Assembly: GCA_943328795.2 (NCBI GenBank)
Contig: CALQBK020000018.1
Location: 1 to 46,297 of the forward strand
From: Bifidobacterium breve
GTDB lineage: Bacteria; Myxococcota_A; UBA796; SXON01
DNA: 46,297 nucleotides
Direction of reading: 5' to 3'
Made by a program: the position numbers and the translations under genes. Shown piece by piece: positions 25,374-33,522 of the stretch. The notes beneath the pieces are model-generated. The model saw only the letters and a list, made by a program, of their open reading frames with translations, was not told where the DNA came from and did not search any database. How positions within the stretch are numbered: position 1 is the stretch's first letter; each line of letters begins with the position of its first letter.

Positions 25374-25440
25374 GCCCACAGTGTGTGCCAGACGCAGCCG
25401 TAGCGCGCAATTTGGGCGCGCTTGCGGCACATCCTGGGCT
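25373..25440 (+). repeat. Palindromic intergenic repeat, copy C (two modules)
   Basis: The left module (AGCCCACAGTGTGTGCC, GACGCAGCCGTAGC, GCAATTTGGGC) resembles copies A and B; the right module GCTTGCGGCACATCCTGGGCT equals the right half of copy A2. It begins at the last base of the arsA stop TAA. Confidence 0.6.
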
Positions 25441-25472
25441 ATGAGCCCGGGCCGGCGTAGTACGATGCGCCA

Positions 25473-25727
25473 ATGGCCCGGTCTACCCGCATCACCTGGG
25501 GAAAGTGGGACTGCACCAGCTGCAGCATGATCGGGATCTCCGCCGAGCCGCCGCCGGGCCAGCGGCGACAGCCGCGCCGGACAAGCTCAGTGCCAGGGCT
25601 GCGGGGCTGGACGGCAGGACGTTTCACTGAGACCTGCGACGACGTCTGCAGCCCCAACTCCCACACCGAGCGCTACGAGTACACGATCGACTGGGACGCG
25701 ACGGTCGTCGCGGTTCACCGAGAGTGA
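25473..25727 (+). pseudogene. Zinc-ribbon protein gene, probably frameshifted
   Basis: The 84-codon frame starts well: ITWGKWDCTSCSMIGISAE contains a first zinc knuckle WDCxxC. The next 35 codons are Arg/Pro-rich and unlike a zinc ribbon, but the +1 frame at 25591-25605 reads CQGCG within QAQCQGCGAGRQDV, exactly a second knuckle. Beyond it the original frame again looks coding (HTERYEYTIDWDATVVAVH). Two compensating indels, or a sequencing error pair, would explain this. The stop overlaps the GTG of the next gene by four bases (GTGA), which suggests that the original reading frame end is the authentic one. The family and function are not recognised beyond the zinc ribbon. Confidence 0.45.
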
Positions 25728-26839
25728 GGCTCGTCGACGCCGCCCTCGGGCCCCCGGAAGCCGGGAGCCTCGGGGAGAAGATCGGTGAGCTGTGGGCCGA
25801 GTTGCTCGCCGACCCCGGAGACCTCGGCGTTCGGATGGTGCTCGCGGACGCGCTGACCGCGGCGGGCGACCCGCAGGGAGAGTTCATCGCGCTCCAGCTG
25901 GCGGACGATGCAGCGCCGAACTTGGCCGCCCGGTCCGCCGCGACGCGGCTCCTCGCGGCGAACATCGGCTCCTGGGCCCGGGGCATCCCGGGGGACGTCT
26001 CGGGCGAGTGGGTGTTCCGGCGCGGATTCCTTAGCGAGGTGACGCTCCACTTGGAGGAGCTTGAACGGGCCACCCTCGAAGCCCCCGCGTGGCGCACGGT
26101 GGACACACTGACCATCGATCGTGCGCGCGGCTACGGCGCTCTGCTGGACCGGATGCCACTGCTCGAGCGGCTCTCGGTGCGCGGGGGGGCACCGGGGCCC
26201 GGCGGCCCTTGGCCGAGCGTGCGGGTCCTGGCGCAAGGCTGGGAAGCGGGCCTACCCGACCTCTCCCTGTTCCCGAACCTGGAGCTCTGGATCTGCGCGC
26301 TGCCGAAGGTCATCCATGTTGGCAAGGCGCTCGCCAGAGTGTATCGCTTCGCCGCCAAAGCGAGGCTCACTGCGCTCGCCCTGTGCGTCGGGCCCCACGA
26401 GGTGGACCACGCGGTGGGCGAAGGCGAGGGCGTCGACGAGCTTCCCCCCTTTGGTCGTGCGCCAATCACGCAGCTGCGGGTCCTCGAGGCCTTCCTCCAG
26501 CGGCGGGCAATGAACGGGCTCCCTCACCTCCTGCGCATCTCCCACGGGCCGTGCGACCTTCGGGGCCACGGGTGGGTCGTCGAGCTCGACGACAAGAATC
26601 GCCCGGAAGCCCGCCTCGATTGGGCGGGTGGAGAGTCGTGGGAATACGCACTGCTTGGCCCACTCCTGGCGGCCCTGCAACGAGCGGGCGTCTGGCACGC
26701 CGAGATCCACCGGGGGCAGCTCGACGATGCGTTTGTCGGGCTGATCGAGGACCTGGGGATACCCGGGATCTGGGTCACCGTGGACGGTGCCCCGGTGGAC
26801 CTCGGCGCCCCGCCCTACAAGTCCCGCACGAACTCGTAG
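25724..26839 (+). CDS. TIGR02996 repeat-companion domain protein
   Basis: Protein of 371 residues. The N terminus carries a TIGR02996 domain: ELWAELLADPGDLGVRMVLA, then ADALTAAGDPQGEFIALQL; the phrase 'ADxLxxxGDPxGEFIxLQ' is diagnostic for this domain, found mostly in Myxococcota and Planctomycetota next to leucine-rich-like repeats. The rest contains Leu-rich strand-turn units (LERLSVRGG, LPDLSLFPNLELWICALPKV, LRVLEAFLQRR) compatible with a degenerate LRR region, and a distinct C-terminal part (WAGGESWEYALLGPLLAALQ). GTG 25724 overlaps the preceding stop. The 3' end overlaps the convergent AAA+ gene by 25 bases. Molecular function unknown. Confidence 0.75.
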   Translation: MRLVDAALGPPEAGSLGEKIGELWAELLADPGDLGVRMVLADALTAAGDPQGEFIALQLADDAAPNLAARSAATRLLAANIGSWARGIPGDVSGEWVFRRGFLSEVTLHLEELERATLEAPAWRTVDTLTIDRARGYGALLDRMPLLERLSVRGGAPGPGGPWPSVRVLAQGWEAGLPDLSLFPNLELWICALPKVIHVGKALARVYRFAAKARLTALALCVGPHEVDHAVGEGEGVDELPPFGRAPITQLRVLEAFLQRRAMNGLPHLLRISHGPCDLRGHGWVVELDDKNRPEARLDWAGGESWEYALLGPLLAALQRAGVWHAEIHRGQLDDAFVGLIEDLGIPGIWVTVDGAPVDLGAPPYKSRTNS

Positions 26840-28902
26840 TAGTCGCCGAAGTGCACGCGGTTCACCTGCTTGCCCATCTTGATGAGCTCGCGGGCGATCG
26901 CCTCGATCGCGTGGGGCATGCCCACCGGCTCGCGCCGCGCGCTCGCGATGATGCACGCGTTGATCGCCGCGTTGACGATGGCGCCGCCGGCGATGGTGAA
27001 CTGCGCAGAGAGGTAGTTGAGGTCGAGGTCCGGCCCCCGCGGCGCGTAGGGCGGGAACGCGTGGTCCCAGAGCCGACGCCGCTGCTCGGGGCTTGGCATC
27101 GGGAACTCCACGACGGCGCCAAACCGGCGCAAGAACGCCTCGTCGATGTTCTCTTGCAAGTTGGTCGTGAGGATTGCGCACCCCTCGAACACCTCCAAGC
27201 GTTGCAGGAGGAAGCTGACTTCCTGGTTTGCGAAGCGATCCTGCGCCTGCTTGACCTCGCCGCGCGACCCAAACAACGCATCGGCCTCGTCGAACAGGAT
27301 TACGGCGGTGCCGCCCTCCGCCGCGTCGAAGATCTCGCGCAGGTTCTTCTCGGTCTCGCCGACCCACCGGCTGATGACGCTGGAGAGGTCGACGCGGAAC
27401 ATGTCGAGCCCGAGCGCGCCGGCGATGACCTCGGCGGCCATGGTCTTGCCAGTACCGGGGCCGCCCGAGAACAGCGCCTTGATGCCGTAGCCACGCGGGC
27501 GCACCTTGTTGGCCCCCCAGCGGTGGTACACCTGCTCCTGCTCCGACAGGTACGAGATCAAGTGGTCGAGCTGCTTTTCGACCTTCTGCGTGATGATGAG
27601 GTCGCTCATCGAGTAGCGAGGCACCACGTGTTGGGCCAACCCACGGAACTCGGGCCGAGACCCCTCGCGCGCGGCCGCCCAGATGGTCTCCAGGCTTGGC
27701 TCGCGCCCGCCGGCCTCGGCCTCGGCGCGGTCCATGACCCGCTGGATCGTGGTGCCGCCGACCGAGTAGAACCGCTCGGCGATGTCCTTCGCCAGCGCGA
27801 CGTCCCACCCCCGCTGGTCCAGCGCCGCGCCCCACGCCTCGTTGCGCTCTTCGAGGGTCGAGCGCGCGACTTGCACTGTCACGCTCGTGCGGTCCGCCCC
27901 GAGCAAGAGCCCGAGCGCACGCCGGTCGCTGCCACCCACCAACACGGGGTACGGCAGCCGAGTCAACGCTCCGCCCAACGCGAGCAGCTGGTTGCGCAGC
28001 GCGGGGTCCTCCTGCGCGCTGGCGACGTTGATCACGAACGGCAACGCCCCCGCCAACCGGAGCTCGCGGATCAAGTCCCCCGGCTCCTCCAAGTAGGCCT
28101 TGCAGCGGTCGAGGTCGACCTGGACCAGCGGGCGCCCACACGTGCGCGCGACGGCCTGGGCCACGCCTTCGCGCAGGCCCTGCGTCCCGCCGATGATCGC
28201 GACGGTGATCGGCTTCTGCAAAGAGTTGCCGAGCTCCTCGATGCGTTGCCGCGTCGGCGCCGGGATGAACGGCTCGAGATCGGTGGAGATCGGGTTGAAC
28301 CCGACGGACTCGGGCAGCTCCTCTTCCTCGAGCAGCCAACGCAGCAGCCGGGGCGCGGGGTGCAGGCGCCGGGAGGTGTGGGTCTCGGTGCCCTCCGAGG
28401 GGTGGAGGAGCAACAAGCGGTGCCGGATCAGCGGGCCGCCGGGCATCAGCCGGGCCTGGAGCGCGAGGCGCTGCCGGCGCTCGGCGCGCAGCACCCGGGT
28501 CGTCATGTCGACCGTCAGGTACGCTTGGTTCAGGTTGTCGTTCAGGTACGCGAAGATGCGGGCGTACCCGGCGGAGATCTCAGGGGCGAGGGCGAGGAGG
28601 ATCAGGTCCGCGTCGTCGCCGTCCAGGTCGAACGCAGCGCGGAGGCGGGCGAAGCGCCCGTCGGGCGCGTCACGCAGCGCGGTGGAGGCCGCCACGGCGT
28701 CCTCGAGCCCGTCCGGCCCGGTGACGTAGTCGATCTCGCCGTGCGCGCGGAGGAGCGCGTCCACCTCGTCGTCCGTGATCACCGACCCCCAGAACTGGCC
28801 CTTCGCGCGCATGGATGGCCGGGCCCGCTGCCGACGAACGGCGCGCAGCAGCAGGAGGTCGGTGCGGCGCAGCCGACGGGCGAGCTCTTCGAAGACGGTC
28901 AT
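26815..28902 (-). CDS. AAA+ ATPase, eCIS-associated type
   Basis: Cytoplasmic AAA+ protein, 695 residues. The N-terminal 400 residues include a phrase typical of ATPases found in extracellular contractile injection system loci: DLILLALAPEISAGYARIFA followed by YLNDNLNQAYLTVDM, a winged-helix-like region. The single AAA+ module follows: Walker A FSGGPGTGKT near 480, Walker B VILFDEADALFG near 539, sensor-1 ILTTNL and an arginine-finger segment EAFLRRFGAVVEFP. Many homologues stand alone, so presence does not prove an injection system. ATG 28902 is six bases from a TAGCTT -10 box. No sheath, tube or baseplate gene lies in the window; the only other possible link is the LQ-GN motif protein at 18054. 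Confidence 0.85.
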   Translation of the reverse strand: MTVFEELARRLRRTDLLLLRAVRRQRARPSMRAKGQFWGSVITDDEVDALLRAHGEIDYVTGPDGLEDAVAASTALRDAPDGRFARLRAAFDLDGDDADLILLALAPEISAGYARIFAYLNDNLNQAYLTVDMTTRVLRAERRQRLALQARLMPGGPLIRHRLLLLHPSEGTETHTSRRLHPAPRLLRWLLEEEELPESVGFNPISTDLEPFIPAPTRQRIEELGNSLQKPITVAIIGGTQGLREGVAQAVARTCGRPLVQVDLDRCKAYLEEPGDLIRELRLAGALPFVINVASAQEDPALRNQLLALGGALTRLPYPVLVGGSDRRALGLLLGADRTSVTVQVARSTLEERNEAWGAALDQRGWDVALAKDIAERFYSVGGTTIQRVMDRAEAEAGGREPSLETIWAAAREGSRPEFRGLAQHVVPRYSMSDLIITQKVEKQLDHLISYLSEQEQVYHRWGANKVRPRGYGIKALFSGGPGTGKTMAAEVIAGALGLDMFRVDLSSVISRWVGETEKNLREIFDAAEGGTAVILFDEADALFGSRGEVKQAQDRFANQEVSFLLQRLEVFEGCAILTTNLQENIDEAFLRRFGAVVEFPMPSPEQRRRLWDHAFPPYAPRGPDLDLNYLSAQFTIAGGAIVNAAINACIIASARREPVGMPHAIEAIARELIKMGKQVNRVHFGDYYEFVRDL

Positions 28903-28908
28903 GTGCCC

Positions 28909-28914
28909 AAGCTA
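28909..28914 (-). promoter_or_regulatory. Candidate leaderless -10 box TAGCTT
   Basis: Six bases before the ATG of the AAA+ gene; identical hexamer to the arsA box. The divergent acyl-CoA dehydrogenase starts at 28941, so the intergenic gap is 38 bases. Confidence 0.45.
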
Positions 28915-28940
28915 ACGGGTTCAGCGATAACCCCCTCCCC

Positions 28941-29996
28941 ATGCCCTCCCTCGTCGAGCCCTACGCCGCCTTCTTCGCGCCCGAGCACCACGCCTTCGAG
29001 AGCGAAGCTGCCGCGTTCGCCAGCCGGGACGGGGCACGGGGCGACATCCACGCGCGCGTGCGGGCGCTTGGCCGGGCAGGCCTGCTTGACGCCGTCGGTC
29101 GCGGGGACGTCCGGACCCTCGCGGTGCGCCGGGGGCAGCTCGCGTACGCCGACGCGATGGACGACCTCGCGTTCATCGTCCAGGAGCTCGGGGGGTTCCC
29201 GCTGGAGCGCGCAGGGGCCGAGCCCGAGCTGCTTGCGCGGGTCCGCGCGGGGGACGCCGTCGTGGTGTTCGGGATGACCGAGCCCGGCGCGGGCAGCGAC
29301 GTCGCCGCGATGTCCACCCTCGCGGAGCGTGACGGCCACGGCTACCGTGTCACGGGGCTCAAGCACTTCATCTCGAACGCCCCGGAGGCCGACCACGCGG
29401 TCGTGTTCGCGAAGCTGGACGGCAAGATCGCGGCGTTCCTGGTCGACGCGCCGGCGACCGAAGCCCAGGCGGTGAGCGGCCACTCGATCGGCCGGCTGGT
29501 GCTGGACGCCGCACCGGCGCGACTGTTGGCAGCGCGCGGCGGCGCGCTCGCGCTCGGGACCCTGGAGCGCTGCCGCCCGACCGTCGGGCTCGCGGCCTGG
29601 GGGCTGGCGCGACACGGGTTCGACGAGACGGTCGGCCACCTGAAGTCCCGGGTGCAGTTCGGCCGGCCGCTGGCGGAGCAGCCGGTGGTCCAGTCCCGCG
29701 TCGCGGACATGGCGCTCGACCTGGAGCAGGCCGCCCTGGCCGCGCTCTGGGCGTGCTGGACCCGCGACGTGACGCCCGCCGACCAGCGCACTGGCTACAT
29801 GAGCGCGGTCGGAAAGCTCACGGCCACCGAGGCCTGCGGGCGCGTCCTCGACCAGTGCGTGCAGCTCCAAGGCGGCCTCGGGGTCGAGGAGTCGAGCCTC
29901 GTGCAGCGCCTGTGGCGCGAGGCCCGGCCGCTGCGCATCTACGAGGGCGCGACGGACGTGCTCAAGACCGTGATCGCGGAGCGCTGGCTGGGGTGA
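28941..29996 (+). CDS. Acyl-CoA dehydrogenase family protein
   Basis: FAD-dependent alpha,beta-dehydrogenase of acyl-CoA thioesters, 351 residues, slightly short because the N-terminal helical domain is reduced. Recognisable segments: FGMTEPGAGSDVAAMST (FAD/substrate loop), GLKHFISNAPEADHAVVFAK, R-x-QFGRPLAEQPVVQ near 230, QLQGGLGVEESSLVQRLWRE and IYEGATDVLKTVIA, in which the Glu of YEG is the usual catalytic base. ATG 28941 follows the divergent gap with the AAA+ gene; the upstream in-frame codons are Arg/Ala-rich and antisense to that gene. The 3' end overlaps the convergent acetyltransferase gene by 35 bases. Substrate unknown; it could provide the first oxidation for the beta-oxidation enzymes at 40659-44108, which is inference. 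Confidence 0.85.
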   Translation: MPSLVEPYAAFFAPEHHAFESEAAAFASRDGARGDIHARVRALGRAGLLDAVGRGDVRTLAVRRGQLAYADAMDDLAFIVQELGGFPLERAGAEPELLARVRAGDAVVVFGMTEPGAGSDVAAMSTLAERDGHGYRVTGLKHFISNAPEADHAVVFAKLDGKIAAFLVDAPATEAQAVSGHSIGRLVLDAAPARLLAARGGALALGTLERCRPTVGLAAWGLARHGFDETVGHLKSRVQFGRPLAEQPVVQSRVADMALDLEQAALAALWACWTRDVTPADQRTGYMSAVGKLTATEACGRVLDQCVQLQGGLGVEESSLVQRLWREARPLRIYEGATDVLKTVIAERWLG

Positions 29997-30771
29997 CCGG
30001 CGCTTGGGCCAAGCTCCCGCGGTAGTGACGGATCTCCATCCGGACGTTGGCCCCCAGGCCGAGCATCTCGTCGACCAGCGCAGGTTGATCCTCGATGACG
30101 AAGTTCACGTAGTCAAACTTGGCCCAGGTCCGAAAGCTGCCGAGGAACCCCTCCCCCAGCCCGGCGCGCAGGACCTTGAACGGGAACGCGCCGGGGAAGT
30201 CCGGCGCGAAGATCGCGGCGGCAACCACCTCGCCGTCGATCTCGGCGTAGCGCGCGAACCGAACGTCCGACCCCCGCCAGCGCGCGATGAGCCCGGGAGC
30301 GATGCCCGTCGCCTGCTCCACGCGCGCCTCGTCCTCGGCGCCGACGGGCTTCGTCGCGATCGTCGCGCCCACCGCGGCCCAGGGGATGCGCAGCGCGGTG
30401 GACGGGTACGCCTCCCGAAGGCCCATGCGCGAGTAAAGCGCGATCGCTGACGCGTTCTCCGGCTTCACGTTCAAGCACCACGACGTGCACCCGGCCGCCC
30501 GCCCGATGTCCGCCGCGGCGAGCATCAGCTGCTCCCCGATGCGCCGCCCCCGCGCGCCCGGCGCGACCACCAGCTGTCGCACATAGGTGACGCCGGTCAG
30601 CAGCTGGTAGTACACGTACCCCAGCGGCGCAGCGTCCTCGGCGATGAGCATCGTCGGCACCAGGTCCCGCGCGAACGCCTCCGGGGTCGGCGTCGGGTCG
30701 TCGACGGCCAGCTCGGGCAGCAGGCGCACGAAGGTCGCGTAGTCTGCGGGGGTAGCAGGGCGGAGCTGCAC
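29962..30771 (-). CDS. GNAT family N-acetyltransferase
   Basis: Acetyl-CoA-dependent acyltransferase, 269 residues. The first 150 residues are a GNAT fold: VQLRPATPADY start, GYVYYQLLTGVTYVRQLVV strand, the pyrophosphate-binding loop RQLVVAPGARGRRIGEQLM and the NVKPENASAIALYSRMGL helix-strand unit. The following 110 residues (IAPGLIARWRGSDVRFARYA onward) may be a second, degenerate GNAT-like half. GTG 30771 starts three bases after the TGA of the upstream lectin gene, so it is probably co-transcribed with it; a further 12 codons upstream would overlap the lectin gene. Acceptor substrate unknown. Confidence 0.8.
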   Translation of the reverse strand: MQLRPATPADYATFVRLLPELAVDDPTPTPEAFARDLVPTMLIAEDAAPLGYVYYQLLTGVTYVRQLVVAPGARGRRIGEQLMLAAADIGRAAGCTSWCLNVKPENASAIALYSRMGLREAYPSTALRIPWAAVGATIATKPVGAEDEARVEQATGIAPGLIARWRGSDVRFARYAEIDGEVVAAAIFAPDFPGAFPFKVLRAGLGEGFLGSFRTWAKFDYVNFVIEDQPALVDEMLGLGANVRMEIRHYRGSLAQAPVTPASAPRSRS

Positions 30772-30773
30772 GG

Positions 30774-31817
30774 TCAGTCCGGCCGCGCCTCTGACCGCGC
30801 CTCGCACACCGAGTACTCAGTCGCGCACGTGCACGGGTAGTCGTTCCAGGCCGACCCGCTCCAGCGCACCATCCCGCAGTCCTCCTCGGTCGTCGTGTCC
30901 ACGCACTCCCCGCCGTGGCTGTTGTTCGGCTCCCCGCTCGACCAGTTGGTGTAGGTGACCGGCGAGCCATCCGCCCACCCCCACGTGCCCTCCACCGCGG
31001 AGTCCGTGAACCCGATCCACCACGCTGGCCCCGACGGGTAGGTGAGCACCGTGGCCTCCACCCACTCGCCCTCGGCGGCCGAGTCAAAGGTCACCAGGCG
31101 GTAGCCGTACACCGCGCACGCGTCGTCGGACGCCTGCCAGTCCAGCGCCGCCTGGCAAAACATGTAGGCGTGGTCGGTGTCGGGCCACCAGCCGACGTCG
31201 CAGGGGCACACCCCGCCGCCGTCCGCTACACCGTCGCAGTCGTCGTCCAATGTGTTGCATGTCTCGGTCGCGGCCGGGCTCACCGCCGGGTCGTAGTCGT
31301 CACAGTCCCCGGAGGTCGTGCTCCAGCTCTCGCTCGGGCAGCCCTCTGAGGGCTGGTTGGCGTCCCCGTAGCCATCGGCGTCGAAGTCCCGGTAGATCGT
31401 GCCCATCCCGTCTGCGTCCACCGCCCCGTCGCAGTCGTTGTCGACCGCGTCGCAGGGGTCGCTCGCGCCGGGGTGCACGGCGCCGTCGGCGTCGTCACAG
31501 TCGCCGCCGTCCAGCGCGAACCCCGGGCTCCCGGCGCACCCGTCCATCGCGTCGTCCCCGTAGCCATCCCCGTCGCGGTCCCGGAAGCCGGGCTCGTCCA
31601 CGCCGTTGTCGACCGCTCCGTCGCAGTCCTGGTCGACGCCGTCGCACACCTCGGCCGCGCCGGGGTGCACCTCCGGGTCGGCGGGATCGCAGTCTTCGCC
31701 GTTCGGAGTGCCGTCATGGTCGGAGTCGGCCGACTCGTCCTTGAACCCGGGGCTGCAGCCGACGAGCACGAAGAGGGCCAGCGAGCGGAAGAAGGAGGCG
31801 GGGGAGGAGGGGTTCAT
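30774..31817 (-). CDS. Lipoprotein with MopE-type repeats and C-type lectin domain
   Basis: Surface lipoprotein, 347 residues. Signal peptide to lipobox VLVGC (Cys21). Residues about 30-210 hold repeated acidic metal-binding-like units: DSDHDGTPNGEDCDPADPEV, CDGVDQDCDGAVDNG, DRDGDGYGDD, CDAVDNDCDGAVDADG, FDADGYGD (the MopE/DxDxDG class). Residues about 215-340 form a C-type lectin-like domain: W(P)DTDHAYMFC start, WWIGFTD, EGTWGWADGSPVTYTNWSSG, the EPN tripeptide of mannose-type calcium sites, GECVD, WND and CTCATEYSVCE with paired Cys. Known lectins of this fold bind sugars with Ca2+. ATG 31817 is six bases from TACACT. Role in adhesion or prey/surface recognition is inference. Confidence 0.85.
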   Translation of the reverse strand: MNPSSPASFFRSLALFVLVGCSPGFKDESADSDHDGTPNGEDCDPADPEVHPGAAEVCDGVDQDCDGAVDNGVDEPGFRDRDGDGYGDDAMDGCAGSPGFALDGGDCDDADGAVHPGASDPCDAVDNDCDGAVDADGMGTIYRDFDADGYGDANQPSEGCPSESWSTTSGDCDDYDPAVSPAATETCNTLDDDCDGVADGGGVCPCDVGWWPDTDHAYMFCQAALDWQASDDACAVYGYRLVTFDSAAEGEWVEATVLTYPSGPAWWIGFTDSAVEGTWGWADGSPVTYTNWSSGEPNNSHGGECVDTTTEEDCGMVRWSGSAWNDYPCTCATEYSVCEARSEARPD

Positions 31818-31823
31818 GTCGCG

Positions 31824-31829
31824 AGTGTA
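31824..31829 (-). promoter_or_regulatory. Candidate leaderless -10 box TACACT
   Basis: TACACT then CGCGAC (6 bases) then the ATG of the lectin gene. The same hexamer at the same spacing precedes the Uma2 gene at 40035. Confidence 0.45.
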
Positions 31830-31887
31830 GCCGGCCGGTCCCAAGCGCGCGGCCGCCCGGCGCGTCACGCTGGCTGGCGACGCGACC

Positions 31888-31916
31888 GACACATGTATCA
31901 TGGCGACGCATGTGTC
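31888..31916 (-). terminator. Inverted repeat between two lipoprotein genes
   Basis: GACACATG and CATGTGTC form a perfect 8-bp stem around 13 bases, just after the stop of the gene ending at 31934. The arms differ by one base from the hairpin at 23281-23300. Terminator is likely, operator possible. Confidence 0.4.
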
Positions 31917-31933
31917 AGATCAGCTCGCGACCC

Positions 31934-33403
31934 CTACTGCGGGGCCTCGAACCACTGGCCGAACCCGAACACCGTTTCGGTGTCGACGGTGAGCCGCTGC
32001 ACGAGCGATCCGTCGGGCGCAGACTGGTCGACGACGCCGACGGACGAGAACACGGTGAGGGTGTTGTCGTTCGGGAGCCGCAGCGCGTCACCCATGAACG
32101 ATACAAGTTGACACGACTCGGAGCCGTATGTCCGCTCCGCCGACACATCGTCGCCCACGATGGCCAAGTCGACGGCCTGCGAGCAAGTCTGCAGCGACGC
32201 GTCAGAGCCCTTGTTGCGGTTGAACACCAGCAAGCCGTCCGCCGTGGCGACCACCGAGTGCGGGCGCCCCAGCAGCGGCGGCTCTTGGCGGGGCACGATG
32301 ACTTGGGCGTCCGACGTGCCGGCCGACCACACCTCTGCTCCGGTCGCGCGGTCGATCCGAAACACCCCGTCGTTGAAGGTGGCAGTGACGAGGAAGTCTT
32401 CCCCTGCAGGATCGTAGCTGATCCAGTTGACGTGGGACCAGTCGCCGACCTCCGGGTCGGGCAGGTACCAGCCCGCCAGCCACTCGACGGAGAGGTCCGG
32501 CGTGTGCTCGTCGAAGCTGCCCCAGACACGCCGCGACGTCCCGTCCGCCGCGACCTCCAGGATGGTGTCGCCCAGCAGCTTGACGGGCACGCCGCCGTCG
32601 TCGAACTCGCGCACCTCCCATCCCAGCGCGCCCCAGCCGCCGTCCGGCAGCGGCACGAAGCTCGTGTGGATGCCGTTCACGACGACGGTGGAGACGAGCT
32701 CGCCGTCGAGGCCCACCGTAGCGATCACCCCCGGCTCCCCTTCCCCCTGTGCTTGGCCGGCGAACTCGATCCCCCGGCCATCAGCGGTAAGGAATGCGTG
32801 CTCGACCTGGCTGACGCCGAGCCGGGAAGGGTCGATGTGCCACGACCACACGACCTCGCCTGACTCGTCGGTCACGATCAGCCACCGGCTGATGCCGTCA
32901 ACCGCCGCCAGCACCGTGAAGCCGCCGTCGACGAGGTCGACCTGGGGCGTGTCTGCATAGACGTCCGGCGTGTCGTTGGCGAGCGCCCCGGCCTGCCCTG
33001 TGACGGTGTCGCTGCACGTGATGCCGTCTGGGGCCTCCACCTCCACGCTGAGCTCGTAGGCGGCGCCCTGGAGGATGCCCCAGGCCAGGTGCTCGTGTGC
33101 GGTCGCCGGTTCGTCCCACGGGGTGGCGCGCCGCACGCCGTTGCCGTTGTCGTAGACCGCCCGGCTGCGGACCGCCTCGGGCGTGGTCCATGTCACCCGC
33201 GCAACGGTGCCGATCGCGGTGTTCTCTAGGACCGGGGCGTCAATCCCGGCGGGCAAGCAGGCGATGGCCGCAGTGTCCTCGCTGTCGAGGGGCGTTCCCG
33301 GGGGCTTCCCCACGCAGCCGGCGAGCGCGAAGAGCGCCCCGCCTGCGCACAGGGGGCCAGCGAGGTGAGCACGATGTCGGCGGAGGGGGGCAGCAGGCAG
33401 CAA
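31934..33403 (-). CDS. Arylsulfotransferase-like beta-propeller lipoprotein
   Basis: Predicted lipoprotein, 489 residues, signal peptide ending ALFALAGC (Cys30). After an N-terminal Ig-like part (VARVTWTTPEAVRSRAVYDN) the remainder is a six-bladed-propeller pattern like arylsulfotransferase (ASST): WLIVTDESGEVVWSWHIDPS, EHAFLTADGRGIEF, SHVNWISYDPAGEDFLVTAT, FNDGVFRIDRATGAEVWSAG and RPHSVVATADGLLVFNR. The 'H-N-x-Y/D-P...D..L.T.....V..IDR.TG..VW..G' phrase is typical of the ASST family; His residues suitable for catalysis are present (SHVN, RPHSV), but activity cannot be assumed. Start is TTG 33403, 20 bases from a TATAGT box. An inverted repeat follows the stop. Substrate unknown. Confidence 0.7.
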   Translation of the reverse strand: MLPAAPLRRHRAHLAGPLCAGGALFALAGCVGKPPGTPLDSEDTAAIACLPAGIDAPVLENTAIGTVARVTWTTPEAVRSRAVYDNGNGVRRATPWDEPATAHEHLAWGILQGAAYELSVEVEAPDGITCSDTVTGQAGALANDTPDVYADTPQVDLVDGGFTVLAAVDGISRWLIVTDESGEVVWSWHIDPSRLGVSQVEHAFLTADGRGIEFAGQAQGEGEPGVIATVGLDGELVSTVVVNGIHTSFVPLPDGGWGALGWEVREFDDGGVPVKLLGDTILEVAADGTSRRVWGSFDEHTPDLSVEWLAGWYLPDPEVGDWSHVNWISYDPAGEDFLVTATFNDGVFRIDRATGAEVWSAGTSDAQVIVPRQEPPLLGRPHSVVATADGLLVFNRNKGSDASLQTCSQAVDLAIVGDDVSAERTYGSESCQLVSFMGDALRLPNDNTLTVFSSVGVVDQSAPDGSLVQRLTVDTETVFGFGQWFEAPQ

Positions 33404-33423
33404 TCGTCAACCGTGGGTGCGCG

Positions 33424-33429
33424 ACTATA
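33424..33429 (-). promoter_or_regulatory. Candidate -10 box TATAGT
   Basis: TATAGT (5 of 6 to consensus) lies 20 bases before TTG 33403. No -35 at the expected distance. Confidence 0.35.
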
Positions 33430-33522
33430 CCCACCGATCGGCAAGGGCCGCCGAACGGCCGGCGAGCGCGTCTACGCCTGCGTTTCCGGCGCGAGTACAC
33501 CCGCGCGAATTAGAGCCGGCGG

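Noticed and set aside
20161..25430. Very long antisense open frames (over 1000 codons) opposite the giant kinase and arsA genes
   Set aside because: They result from strong third-position GC bias; composition is Arg/Ala/Pro/Gln-rich with no domain motif, while the plus-strand genes show clear catalytic motifs.
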